In this document: positions 36,331-47,421 of the stretch, one piece after another
Numbering within the stretch: position 1 is the stretch's first letter
How the letters are laid out: every line of letters starts with the position of its first letter
Source: Sweltsa coloradensis
Taxonomy: Eukaryota > Arthropoda > Insecta > Plecoptera > Chloroperlidae
Direction of reading: 5' to 3'
DNA: 64,000 nt
Assembly: GCA_024449915.1 (NCBI GenBank)
Contig: JAMZAV010001453.1
Location: 62,001 to 126,000 of the forward strand
The notes under the pieces: model-generated
The model's input: only the letters and a program-made list of their open reading frames with translations
The model's database searches: none
Told to the model about the DNA's origin: nothing
Made by a program: the position numbers and the translations under genes

Positions 36331-39300
36331 TTTACATAATCTTTAAACCTGATAGGTTCTCTGATGACCCTCTTTGGCCTGGGATATTCAGTAGATGGAT
36401 CTGGTATATTGTTTGGGATTATTGTTGGGATTATGGTTGGGACACATGAGTTAGGTGTTGTGTTCCGCATATCATCAACAATATCTTTGTCGGTAACCTC
36501 CGGTAGAACTACTAGTGAATGATCTGAAGGACTGAATGAATCTGAAGGATCTGAAGGATTTAAGGATTTCTAAGCTCTTTTCTGTTCCTCCTTATGATTG
36601 TTCCATCTTGTCTCTCTACTACGTAAGATCTCGGTGTGTGGTATTTTCCTATGACTGTAGCTGGTTCCCACATTCCATTACGCCGCAGAACTACACTCTC
36701 ATCGTTCTCTAGTGGTTTGAGGTCCTTCGTGTTCCGGTCAAAATAAGGTTTTTGTTTAGTCTGTGTTAGTTGTAACTTTTCTCGTACCCCTGTACATATC
36801 TCCGGTTTCAACAATGATTCCTCTGTTGGTATTTTAGCCCTCAGCTGTCTACTACAAAGCAGCTGTGCTGGCGAGTACTTGAGGCCTGTAACAGGTGTGT
36901 AACGATACTCTAACAGTAATAGATACACGTCGGTATGCATGTGGTATGCCTTCTTGAGTATCATTTTGGGTATCTTTACACCATTTTCAGCCATTCCATT
37001 TGCTTGAGAAAATGTAGGACTGGAAGTAGTTGTTTCAAATCCCCATTCCTTAGCAAAGGCTTTGAATTCCATACTCGAAAATGGCATATTATCCGATATA
37101 AGCCGGTTAGGAATCCCTTGCCGAGAGAAAACACTTTTAAACTTAACAATAAGTTCTTTAGCAGTTTTGGATGACAGTTGGATTAATTCAATCCATTTGG
37201 AGTAATAGTCTTTTATAACTAGGAAATTGTCTCCCCTGAACTCAAGAACATCTGCGCCTACCACCTCCCATGGTCTTTGGGGTATAGGGTGAGGAAGGAG
37301 AGGTTCCTTACTATTACTTTAGCGAAATCGTTCACAAGTTTTGCATCTTTTTACGTAATCTTCTATGTCTTGGAACATGTTAGGCCAAAACAAAACTTGT
37401 CTTGCCCGGTTTTTGGTTTTTTCTTCCCCCATATGTCCTGAATGAACTAGTTCTAACATTGCTAATTTTAGAGTAGGTGGAACTAGGATTCTTGATCCGA
37501 TAAAAACTAGACCATCATGGAAGTTTAGCTCATGCCTGTGATTCCAGAAAAATTCTGCACCCTGTGGTACTAGATTTTTATACTTAGGCCGCCCTTTTAA
37601 ATGAAATTCCTTCAGGATTTGTACAGTTTCGTCTGCCTGTGTGTTATTCTGAAACTCTAGCCTCTTTTCATTTGACATGGGCAGATATTTTGAGACCATG
37701 TGTACTAACACATGCATTTCCGGATCTGGAGTACCAGTTTCCTGCAAATATGCCCTTGAAAGAGTATCTGCTACAAACATTTTTGGTCCATTTAAATACT
37801 CAAGTTGTAAATCGTATTTCAGGAGTTTTAGCTGCATTCTCTGGAGCCTAGGTGACACACGATTTACATTTTTCGAAAGTATACTGATTAAAGGTTTATG
37901 GTCCGTGTGAACAAGTACTCTTCTTCCATATAAGAAATAATGAAACTTCTCTGTGCCAAAAACAATCGAAAGAAGTTCTTTTTCGATCTGTGGGTACTGC
38001 TTCTCTGTCTCCGTCATGCTCCTAGAGGCGTATGCGATAGGTTTGCCATCCTGAAGCAAACATGCTCCTAAACCGCTTTGGGATGCATCTACTTGGAGTA
38101 TGGTTTGTTTGCATGCATTAAAATATGTAAGTACTGGAGCAGTACTAAGTGATACCTTGATTTTCTTCAGTGATTCTGCTTGTTCATGATTCCATTGCCA
38201 CTGGGTCTCCTTCTTGAGTAGATGACGCAGAGGTGCAGATAACTCCGACAGATTTGGGATGAATTGTCCCACGTAATTCACCATTCCCATGAATCTCCGA
38301 AGCTCCGTCACGTTTGTCGGGTCTGGCATCTCCTCAATGGCTCGAATCCTTTCAGCATCCGGTCGTAGGCCACTAGATGTCAAAATGTGACCCATATACC
38401 TGACCTCTGGAACTCTGTACTGAAATTTTTCATCATTGAATTTAACATTAAGCAGTTTGGCCCGTTCAAGTAGAGCAATTAGGGCAGTGTCGTGTTCTTC
38501 TATTGTTTCCCCCGACACTATGATATCGTCAAATATCACCTGCACATTTTTTATGTCTCCAAAATTTTCTATGTTACGACGTTGAAAGACTTCTGGGGCA
38601 GATTTGATACCATAAGGCATTCTTAGGAATTTGTATCTACCTTCAGGTGAATTGAAAGTGCACAGATCAGAGCTATCTTGGTCCAGCTGGACCTGCCAAA
38701 AGCCCTCTCGCATATCAACAATTGAGAAGTATTTCTTTCCAACTAAGTTTACCAAGACCTCCTCTGCCGTCGGTATCGGGTAATGTTGACGCTTAATGGC
38801 TTTATTAAGGTCAATGGGGTCAAGACAAAGTCTTAAGGAGCCATTTGGTTTCTCGACAATTACAAGATTATTAGCCCAATTAGTTGGCTTAGTTACCTTT
38901 TCTATGACACCTTTCTTTTCTAGGGACACTAATGTAGCTTTCAACCTGTCTTGTAAGGCTAAGGGAATTTTCCTAGAAGGTTGTATAACAGGAACATGGT
39001 TAGGTTCAAGGATTATCTTATGTTTGCCTGGCATGCAACCTAATCCCTGAAACTCATCCTGATATTTTTCTATCACCTGTTCCCTGTTACCAATACCTGT
39101 AGCTTCTTTCACAGTATTCAATTCCACTTTGTTTACAGAGACTGGCATTTGTTTCATAAGCCCTTACTTCAAGCTGGCTTCTAACCCTAACATCGGTTTG
39201 CAATTCAAATCAGTTACCATAAATTCTCCATTTACAGGCATTTTGTTATTCCCCTTACATTTCAGCATGACTTTGCCCTTCGGGTAAATTTTTGCCTCTC

Positions 39301-39569
39301 CAAAAGCTACTAGCACTGCATTAGTTTTTAACCAATGATACATTTAATTTCAAATTCAAGAACTCATTCAAAGGCAGAATACTCACTTCCGCACCTGTAT
39401 CAATTTTGCACTTCAATTTGTACCCTTCTACTTGAATACATTCCAGCCATTCTTTATGGCCTGAGCTTACATTTACAATATTTATCCCTTTTGAACAATT
39501 TTTACTATTAAGTATGTTATTATTCATTAGGCATACTACCTTATTGTCTTCCTCCGTCTTAAAGGTACT
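36331..39569 (-). pseudogene. Gypsy-type pol: protease, RT, RNase H, integrase
   Basis: From the high-coordinate end: an aspartic protease with the DTGAEVSILP active site (about 39,395), a frameshift near 39,335 and a stop near 39,165. RT begins in the 39,157-37,319 frame, with LRLCLDPIDLN, MPYGIKSAPEVFQ and the catalytic box changed to IFDD (normally Y-x-DD). RNase H has QVDASQSGLG and HTDHKPL. The integrase HHCC finger (HSGHMG...CKTCERF) ends at a TAA stop at 37,319-37,321. The integrase core continues in the same frame to 36,560 (D in VGADV, D in ISDN, E in NGMAENG), then after a frameshift a short C-terminal tail runs to about 36,331. Pol copies element RNA and inserts the cDNA. At least four lesions make it dead. 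Confidence 0.9.
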
Positions 39570-39581
39570 CTCTTATCTTGG

Positions 39582-40843
39582 TCGCACCACGTATTATATT
39601 TAAATTCATTCAATTTAGTGGAAGTAGGTCTTGGATTGAGCTTGATCGGACATCTGGCGGCTAAGTAAATCGAGTTTAAAAAAATCACTGCACGGAAAAC
39701 AGGACGCCTACGATGACGTCACTGCAGGGTACGCTCGACTCGTGCGCTTGACTCACCCAAACCGACAGATTGCTGGCTCTCATTAGGAAACGCTCGCCTC
39801 TCAAGTCCCACAGTCGATCAGTCTATCACTTGAAGTTGAGTTAGGCATCTCGTATTCGAGAGGACCCGTTATTAACTAATTATAAGTGTACATAAAAGTG
39901 TATTATAGTGGTATGGCAAAAGCGGAGTGGAGGAGTGGTATGCCATGTTTCGGGGGGTCGTAATTTTCAAATGTCATTATCTTATCAATCAACTCATCCC
40001 TCCATGCAGTCGATTTCTGTTCATATTTTTTTCTGTATTACCCATTCCTTTTGGGCCTTAGAATAGCGAAGTTTTTTTCCCACGCACGATCAATTTAAAT
40101 TTGCGTTGTGATCCAGTATAGCGAGGATACCACGTGCTTCCATTCCTTCATAAGGATAGTGAATTCGCTTTGGAAGAAATTTTAGTCTTTCATTGTGGTA
40201 TGATTCAAGGGCACATTTTATATGTCAAATTCACATCACATTACATACACCTACCTACCAAATATATGAACCATTTTGTGCTATGTAGGTTGATCATAGT
40301 TACATAGTATTGTGTCGGATATAATACTATTACTTGACTGATATACTTTATTTATATTGCATAGTATATTGTAAGTAGCCTAATGCACGCACTTACGCGA
40401 TTGTTTTCATAAATGTCCCAAAATGTAAAAACATACTATCTACCACCTGACCTACTGATTAATTGTTGTACAGCAGCTTTTCATGAGAAGTTTCGTTTAA
40501 CTATTAATACCTTATCATGAACTAAAGTATCAACTTGACATGATTGCGAGCGTAACCGATTGGTTTATTCGTTCAGTAATGTGTGTGAAGGCGGGCGGGG
40601 GGGGGGGGGGGGAGCTAATATATCAACCTTTATCTTCGTCAGCACTTATATGCTTCTCTAATCCCCCCGTCTTCTGCGTTTTATCTAAATGTTATCTATT
40701 CATTTGAAAACGAAATCGTTGAGAAGTGCGTAGGTCTTCTAATTCTCAAGCTCATCACAGTATAAACACAGTCAACGCGCTGGATTTTTACGACCTGTCA
40801 AGTAAATGCCAGTGCATCTGTATGTTCGGAAGGTTCTGTTTCT
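39582..40843. other. Transposon interior, nothing recognised
   Basis: Unique-looking sequence with a G16 run at 40,597-40,612. No open frame with known motifs. Confidence 0.4.
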
Positions 40844-41647
40844 CACTGCCTCCTAGATGTTCGTCGTGGCTCCTCGTTCCCTGCCTGTTCACGCGACAGG
40901 TTTTGATTGTTGAAGACAATTCGCACTTTTTTCCCACAGCGCTAGTTACCGTCCCCAAGAGCTTTCTTTTGTTTTCGTTGTTTACATACGATCTGCATAC
41001 GATTAAAATGTCATCATGCCAGAGTTGAGCTGTATTTTTCTTCATAATAGGCAATGGTGCGTGCAAGAAGTTGTAAGATACCGGGATGCCATTATCTAAC
41101 TAAAACAAGTAGGTCTTTCTTTGCATGAACTACAGGGAAATAAGGAAATTGTGCCACCCAGGCCCCCCCCCCAGACTCTCATGTATCACGCGCCACTGCT
41201 TGATGGAAAGTAATGTTTAGCTCGTGGCCTAGTCAAGACTAGGGCCCGGGTAGGCTACCTAAGCCTATTGATTTTTAATATGATTAGGAATAGGAGGCAT
41301 AGGCCCTATAGATAAAAATAACATGCCTATTAGCCCTTGCCTTATATTATCAAACAACAAAGTTATCAATATCTACTTTTTGTTTAATTACCAGCATAAT
41401 ATAAATTTGTATATTACTATTCTGCAAACCATTATAAGTGATGTACGTATACAAAATACGATCTAAAACATTCAATTTAGTTGGATTCAACAGTAAAATA
41501 CATGAGAGATGACATTTAATGTGACAACAACATCAAAAACAAAAGAAAGCTCTTGGGGACGGTAACTAGCGCTTTGGACAACAATTAACACTGTGCGCGT
41601 GGACAGGCAGGGAACGAGGAGCCACGACGAACATCTAGGAGGCAGTG
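40844..41647. repeat. Inverted repeat, arms about 110-130 bp
   Basis: The left arm 40,844-40,975 and right arm 41,537-41,647 are inverted copies: CACTGCCTCCTAGATGTTCG at the outer left and its complement at the outer right, continuing through CGTGGCTCCTCGTTCCCTGCC and GCTAGTTACCGTCCCCAAGAG. The left arm is slightly longer inside because of a short internal insertion. The spacer of about 560 bp is unrecognised. The right arm abuts the THAP ORF stop. Confidence 0.8.
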
Positions 41648-41657
41648 CTGTTTCTAA

Positions 41658-41977
41658 TCAGGGCCTATTGTTATCTGAAGGGCCTGTCAAATTTACAGAC
41701 GGAACTGCTGCTGTCTTTAGACATGGTTTTGATTTTGCATTCGGCAACAACTGTAGTTTCAATTTGTTACCTATTTCAAAATCATCTTCCACGAAATGAT
41801 CGGAACATACATATGTATATTTTGGAACAAAATTGGAACAAAATTAGCCCTTTGAATTTTATGAAGCCATTGCCGACTAGGCAAATTATCACAATTTGGA
41901 AAACGATGAAATGATCGCTTTTTGTCGACACATTTTGCATTGTTATAACATTTATAAACACAACACGTAAGCACCAT
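41658..41977 (-). pseudogene. THAP zinc-finger domain ORF, frameshifted by an 11-bp duplication
   Basis: The minus-strand ATG at 41,977 opens a THAP domain: C-VYK-C as the first zinc pair, then SFHRFP, W (RQWLHKI), NFVP, and in the next frame CSDHF (the Cys and His of the second pair), F..D.F, and AAVPSVN, the family's AVP-type box. The frame break is explained by an exact 11-bp tandem duplication at 41,822-41,843 (TTGGAACAAAA twice on the plus strand); counting it once gives a continuous C2CH finger. THAP domains are DNA-binding modules found in P-type and other transposases and in host proteins. The ORF ends at 41,658, about 100 codons, with no transposase core after it. The position inside a 4.2-kb transposon suggests the DNA-binding part of its transposase or a captured host exon. 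Confidence 0.8.
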
Positions 41978-42430
41978 TTTTTTGTATTTACACTAACTGG
42001 ATATATACCACATTTCCAACATGTATACTATCGCTTTCTTGACTTGATCTATAGCACGTTGTTTACCCCACACAGTCCAGTTAACTACTGGATGAGGAAA
42101 GCTAGAGCAGTTGTAACGACCCGGCCCTTGCGCCACCGTGTTTGAATAAGGCGCCTAAAGGTGGCAGCACTATACACACCTGCTGTGCTGTCTCTAGAAG
42201 TTTTGTGTGTTTATTGTAGCTACATTCTATTTAGTTTGTAAGTGTAAAATGTATAATTAATTAATGAGAGACATCTCCTGGACGAGATGGACAAAGGTGT
42301 TTGAGGAAAGCCAACTGAAAGGTATGTCATTTTAAATTGTATGTGTTGGCATATTATTTTGTACAGTTGGCAATATGGAATTAAATATCTACATCAGTGT
42401 CACCACCCTAAAACCCATCTCTAGCAGAAG
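41978..42430. other. Transposon interior, nothing recognised
   Basis: AT-rich; no open frame with known motifs. Confidence 0.4.
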
Positions 42431-42640
42431 ACGCTCGCTCACGAGAGGGTAGCACGCATGCGCCATTTCCCCCACTCCCCGTACTCGGAGCGGGAGGTAA
42501 AACTCATCCCTCCCAACAGCGCTCGCTTCACGAACTAGTAGTGCGCATGCGCGCACTACCCCCTCCTTTTCCACCCCTCCTGCTTGAGGGGGGCGAGTGT
42601 TATAAAATAGACGCGCACAGCATCGGAGGACACAGTTCCC
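42431..42640 (+). promoter_or_regulatory. GC-rich promoter with TATA box and two NRF-1-like sites
   Basis: TATAAAATA stands at 42,601-42,609, with a CACAGTT initiator-like site about 30 bp downstream. Upstream, GCGCATGCGC (42,543-42,552), a perfect NRF-1-type palindrome, and a weaker ACGCATGCGCC (42,453-42,463) lie in two tandem, partly duplicated segments (each CGCTC...CACGA...GCATGCGC...CCCC). A pol II promoter is inferred from the arrangement. It points to the right, away from the THAP ORF, which is on the other strand. Confidence 0.55.
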
Positions 42641-42685
42641 CGGTGCTCCCACCCGAAGAAGTCGTACAGCTCCATTGGTCTCGCC

Positions 42686-42769
42686 ATGGCAGCGGCACTC
42701 GTGCTCTCCTTGCCGCTGCCAGCGAGGGCCAAGGGGTACCCGGGGAACCCACGCGCTAAAGTAGTCTAA
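42686..42769 (+). CDS. Possible 27-codon peptide downstream of the TATA promoter
   Basis: An ATG with strong context (CGCCATGG) lies about 55 bp downstream of the putative start site and opens a 27-codon frame with an Ala/Leu-rich N-terminus (MAAALVLSLPLPA) before a basic, Pro/Gly-containing tail. It may be a short upstream ORF or chance. No family is recognised. Confidence 0.2.
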   Translation: MAAALVLSLPLPARAKGYPGNPRAKVV

Positions 42770-43192
42770 CTTTGGGTTCTAACAATCAGTCACAGTCTCG
42801 ACTCGTACTAAGGACTCTCATCCAGCACTATCGGAGCTCCCGCTCCTCGATGGTAGCAGGACATCCTACAAGGGCAGGCAGTGAAAGACACGGACGAGTG
42901 TACACTTCACAGTAGCCCAGGGTGGTCACCAGTACGAGTTGTTTTTTCGAGGTCACAGAGAGCCCACATAGGGACTTGGTCTTTCACATAGACAGTGAGC
43001 ATAGGATAAGGTACATATTGCCAGCTTTTATTTTCCGGGTTGATAATTTTCAGTGTTTCAAAGTGTTAAATTCGAAAGTGTTCTATCTCATATTAAAAAA
43101 GTGTTTAAATTCAGTGCCAAGTTTTTCAAGTGTTTCTTTTCCACGGTATCCTTTTGTTTGTATTCGTTCTCATTGCTAGGCAGGTTACACAA

Positions 43193-43440
43193 CATCTCAC
43201 ACACACACTCCACAGGGGTTGGAGTATCTCTCCCTGACACTCACACACACACCGCACAGAGGACTGCTTTGGTGCGCAAGCATCTCATCCTCTGACTCTC
43301 ACACACACACTCACACAGGGGACTGCTTTGGTACGCCAGCATCTCATCCTCTGACACTCACACACACACTCACACAGGGGACTGCTTTGGTATGCCAGTA
43401 TCTCATTCCTACACACCCTTTACACACACACCCTGGAAGC
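43193..43440. repeat. CA-rich minisatellite, about 62-bp unit, three to four copies
   Basis: The unit GGACTGCTTTGGT.(C/T)GC(A/C)AG, ATCTCATCCTCTGAC, then CTCACACACACACTCACACAG repeats three times with a partial first copy. The open frame across it is repeat-derived. Confidence 0.85.
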
Positions 43441-43773
43441 AAAGAGAACAAGATTCTGTTAGTAGTCTCCTCTCCATTACCCTCACTACTGATTTGTAGA
43501 TTATCAAGCAAGCAGTTATTTCCCCTAGACACGTGCCAGGGGGTAGGGAGACGGGGTCCGCTACACAGTGTCTTCGAAAGGCGGGGACCGAGCGCGAATA
43601 CGACGCTCAGCCGAGCGAGCCGTACCCCTGCAGTGACGTCACGTCACTTATAGCGAGAAAACCACTCGTCGCGCTGCTGAGCTGAGCAGATTTATTTTTT
43701 ATTTTTTTCCATCTACCCTACGTTCTAAAACATGGTTATCTTTAACATATCAAAAGTTTTTCCAAGATAAGAG

Positions 43774-44601
43774 ACTGGCTTTAATAATAGTAGTTACATA
43801 CAGTTCCGAGTTGTGATCATCCTTACTTTCTGAATTCTGGACCGCACATTCTGCAATCTTGGGCCTCCGCTTCCGACACATCTTGGCGAAGTGATTTTCT
43901 TTGCAAATCTTGCATTTCTTGCGAAAGGCTGGACAGGTCCTTGGCGCATGACGGTACCCGCATTTCTTACAATCGAATTCTTGAACTTCAGTTGTGTTCT
44001 GACTAGGCTGATGTCTTCCCCTCCCAGTCTGCTGGTCACGCCCATCCACCTTCTTGACAGCCTCTATGACAGCCTTGTTTTCCTCCATGGCCATCGCTTG
44101 TATTCTGCTAGCTTCAGCAGCCCGACAGTAGTCTGCCGCCTTCTCCAAGGTCAAATCACCTATTCTCAGCAACCTTTCCTTCATTGTGATATCACTTATC
44201 CCCATGACTACACGTTATGTCAATAGCTGTTTTAGTTGGGACCCAAATTCACATGAACCTGCCAATAATTTTAGGCGAGTTAAAAAGTGGTCAAACTTCT
44301 CACCTTCTGTTTGAGTGCAGCCAAAAAAACACTTTGTTCATATACTAGGTTTGTACTCGTCAAATTTTTTCAAAATCGCATTCAAGTTGTGCTTATCACC
44401 CACCGGTATTTCAAATGTGTTATATATACTTAGGCCCTCGTCCCCCACTGCATTCAGAAGTGTGGCTACATGGTCTTCATCAGATTCTTTGTAGCCTTTG
44501 GTGACGCGCATATATATCTCAAACTTTTGCTTCCATAATTTCCATTTCTCACTGACATTTCCGGAAAAATCCAGTTCTGATAATTTCCGTGCATTTGCCA
44601 T
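43774..44601 (-). pseudogene. Gypsy gag with two zinc knuckles
   Basis: One frame runs from the ATG at 44,601 to the DNA-transposon insertion. The N-terminal capsid-like part contains FSGN.SEKWKLWKQKFE and a LTRLKLLAGSCEFG-type segment. Two internal stops (TGA near 44,340, TAA near 44,215) interrupt it. The C-terminal part has CKKCGYRHAPRTC (C-x2-C-x4-H-x4-C) and CKICKENHFAKMC (C-x2-C-x3-H-x4-C). This pair of knuckles with a short second one is seen in Mag-like gypsy elements; that lineage assignment is tentative. Gag packages element RNA. The frame resumes across the transposon at 39,569 in the protease leader. Confidence 0.85.
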
Positions 44602-44820
44602 ATCTAATTCAGTATGTTTCTATAGGCCTACTATTTTAGATTAACCTTTGTGCTAGGCTTCAGCTTCGCATTCGATTCCGTTTTCTTGGCGTCTCTTCAC
44701 GTGCTTGTTCCGGGGCCTGTTGCTTCTTACCTGTGTTCTAGGCTAAGCGTCCCTTACACACGTACTTTTGTTTCACTTTCATTTGATGGTTGCACTTGTA
44801 ATTTACGCCATTAATAAAGT

Positions 44821-44838
44821 CTCCGCCGCTTGCCACCA
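44821..44838 (-). promoter_or_regulatory. Primer-binding site of the gypsy element
   Basis: Immediately after the LTR end (ATTACA on the minus strand) comes TGGTGGCAAGCGGCGG, which begins with TGG as expected for pairing to a tRNA CCA end. The tRNA identity is not assigned. Confidence 0.6.
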
Positions 44839-45058
44839 TGTAATAAGTTCATAATCTGGGTTCAGATTTGTATAATCACTTTATTATTAGTATAAATCAA
44901 GTACAAATACATCTTAGTTTCTAGAACAAACTGTCTCTCTGACTGACGCCATTCCAAGTCTTTTCTCCAAATCCCTGTGCTCCCTCATACCAACCTAATG
45001 CATCTCACACTCCCTAGGCTGTTGCCAACTGTTACATTTTATTACTAAACTCATTACA
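44839..45058 (-). repeat. 5' LTR of the gypsy element, 220 bp
   Basis: On the minus strand the LTR starts TGTAAT and ends ATTACA, a perfect 6-bp terminal inverted repeat of the TG...CA type. An AATAAA lies within it and the primer-binding site follows directly. The start matches the 3' LTR at 36,039. Confidence 0.8.
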
Positions 45059-45063
45059 ATATC

Positions 45064-45484
45064 TAGTAACATAATACCCAAAAAACTAATATAATACTAT
45101 ATATACAATATATACAAATGATAACATGTATTTCACATGTCGGTGACATAAGTTTAGGTCGTATATTATGATCTACATCAAGGCCCTATCTATAGGGCCT
45201 ACAGTAGTTAAGGATTGTAGATCATAGTGTTGTTTTAACACTATAGGCCTACATTTTTATGATGAAACTCTAGTCTATTCAGGACATTTAGACATTTTGT
45301 AATACTATGATCATATAATGTCACACTACATTTTCAAACCTAGTAGGGCATACATAATATGCTAGTAATGGCCTACCCTATGCTTACAAAAGTATCGTTT
45401 AGGAATTCATCTACTGAGTATAGTATGCCTTATTGCTAGAAGGAGCAATTTGAGTTTGTCTTTAAACGAATTTATATTAGGAAT
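45064..45484. other. Nothing recognised between gypsy LTR and LINE tail
   Basis: AT-rich sequence without open frames or repeats I can support. Confidence 0.4.
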
Positions 45485-45486
45485 TT

Positions 45487-45506
45487 ATTATTATTATATT
45501 ATATTA

Positions 45507-45576
<70 letters not shown>

Positions 45577-45577
45577 T
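45487..45577. repeat. (ATT)n microsatellite, LINE tail
   Basis: About 30 ATT/TTA units with few interruptions, at the 3' end of the minus-strand LINE. Confidence 0.9.
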
Positions 45578-46817
45578 ATTTAACGTCTATCCTATTCAGT
45601 TATAAAAACTGATTTACAAAGGAGGACAACTAAATAAATCTAATTACATAGATGCAGAAACAACAATAAACTACATTTTCGTAAATATTTGAAATAGTAG
45701 CATTACAACAACAATGCATTTAAACACAACAATTTTGGTAACAAATAAATAAATATATTATATGCACTTAATGAATGAATCAAATATAAAAAAGGGTGGA
45801 GAAAGAAAAGAAAAGAAAAGAAAAGAAAAGAAAAAAAAAATTGAAAAAAAAAATTGAATTGTTTTTATGTGTGTTGGAAGTTTGTTGAATAATTTTATGT
45901 TTATATATTTCGAATTTATTTGTGTGAGCTTGCGCTTGTGGAATTTAGTGGGTATGTTAGTAGCTTGTCTTGTATCATGTGAGTGGACAATATAATTCAT
46001 TGTTTGACTTGATATGTCCTTTTTAAGGCTCATAATAGATTCGTATATATTATATAGGCTGTAAAATGTGAGTATATTATGTTTAATAAAATGTGGTCTG
46101 CAGTGAGGTTTGACATAAGAGTTAGTTTCTTGTTTAAGGCCAGGCATTGTTCGGAGGCCTCGTTTTTGAAGCTTGAAAATAGAGTTCGCTATAGTGGAGT
46201 GACCCCATACCGCAATACCGTATCTCATGTGTGGTTCAAAATTTGCGTAGTTAGCTAGTTTAGAAACTTTGGTATTAGTAATTTGTTTAATTGATTTTAT
46301 AGAAAAACAGGCTGAGCTTAATTTTTCTGCTAAAATGTTACAATGAGTATGCCAATTTAAATTTTTATCAAAATGAATTCCAAGAATTTTAGCCGTGTGC
46401 ACTACATTTATTTCACTATTGTCAGTTTCGTTTTTAATTATTGTCAAGTTTTGTTTTTCTTTTGGCCTGAACTCTATGAAATTAGTTTTGATTGTGTTTA
46501 GTACAAGTTTGTTATTTATGAACAATTTTGTAATTGCAGCAAGTACTTCTTCACTGACTTTTATTAAGTTAATTTGACTATTACTCCTAACTAAGATGCT
46601 CGTATCGTCTGCAAATTGTTCAATTCCTATATCTTTAAGAACATAATATGTAAGGTCATTTAGGCCTACAAATATAATGAACAACAGAGGTCCTACCACG
46701 GAACCTAGTGGAACACCACAACTGACCTTTTCAGGGTTTGACAAATAACTTTTCTTATAATTTTGATCATCTATGGTACTTAACGAAACATGTTGAACCC
46801 TGTCTGTTAGATATGAT

Positions 46818-47421
46818 TGGATGAGCGAAGCGAAGACTACAATTACACTGACCCCTCAAAAAATTTAGCTCCAATGTTTTTTTTTTTTTTTTTTTCCTCT
46901 GTCTGTTTGTTCGCACGATTCCGGGCAAACGGCATATGCGATCTTGATGAAAATTGAAGGGGACCTTCGAAATCTCTGAACTTAGACCTGCCACGTTTTT
47001 GGGTACATTCCAAGAATTATTTCTCATGAATATCGTACTTTTACGATTTTTTTCAATTTGTAATGCGATATTTTCTTGATATTTGGTCCGCGGCCGGGCA
47101 AACGGCTACTCCGATCTTGATAAAACTTAATGAGAACGTTTGAAATCACTAAAGCTAGAAAAGATATGATTTTGGGGGCAATCGAATAAATATTTGTAAT
47201 GAATATCGTACTTTTTCTATTTTCCCCAATTTAAAATGCAATATTTTCGTGTTATTTGGTCCGTGTCCGGGCAAACGGCTACTCCGATCTTGATGAACTT
47301 GAAAGCCTCGCCTTGCTGTCAGTCTGTTCATTGCGTGCAGCTTAAAAGTGGTCCTACGCAAACTAAAAACTTACATAAAAGCTCATCCATCAACGCGGCG
47401 GGACTTTAGCGTTTTCCTAGT
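46818..47421 (+). mobile_element. Helentron-like element, subfamily A, in LINE RT
   Basis: Starts TGGATGAGCGAAGCGAAGACT and ends GCTCATCCATCAACGCGG, hairpin, GCGTTTTCCTAGT. It carries a duplicated ATGCGATATTTTC / GGCAAACGGCTACTCCGATCTTGA block. Its removal restores the RT frame through the conserved GIRG...SYLT region and defines a T^T target with no duplication. Confidence 0.95.

Larger units (their letters stand above)
39570..43773. mobile_element. DNA transposon, 4.2 kb, inserted in the gypsy gag-protease junction
   Basis: The ends CTCTTATCTTGG (39,570-39,581) and CCAAGATAAGAG (43,762-43,773) are perfect 12-bp inverted repeats. ACT lies directly outside both ends (39,567-39,569 and 43,774-43,776), a 3-bp target duplication. 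Removing the element and one ACT joins gag to the protease leader in one frame with no lost base, so the boundaries are well supported. Inside are a foldback repeat, a THAP-domain ORF on the minus strand, a GC-rich TATA-containing segment and a CA-rich minisatellite. No transposase catalytic domain is recognised, so the superfamily is open; a 3-bp duplication would fit CACTA/Chapaev-type elements. Confidence 0.8.
36001..45058 (-). mobile_element. Ty3/gypsy LTR retrotransposon, minus strand, interrupted
   Basis: Order on the minus strand: LTR 44,839-45,058, primer-binding site, gag, [4.2-kb DNA transposon], protease, RT, RNase H, integrase, polypurine tract (36,040-36,050, AGGGGAAAGA on the minus strand), and a 3' LTR recognisable at 36,007-36,039. 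LTR copies share GTTTAGTAATAAAATG and CAGTTGGC; the 3' LTR is broken by the jockey LINE. No env-like frame is seen. Gene order, with integrase after RNase H, identifies Ty3/gypsy. All genes are broken by stops or frameshifts. Confidence 0.85.

Noticed and set aside
43219..43653. 144-codon frame with His/Thr repeats
   Set aside because: It follows the CA-rich minisatellite; the translated repeat shows no protein-like conservation.
46395..46577. Plus-strand open frame in the LINE RT region
   Set aside because: Antisense shadow of the minus-strand RT.
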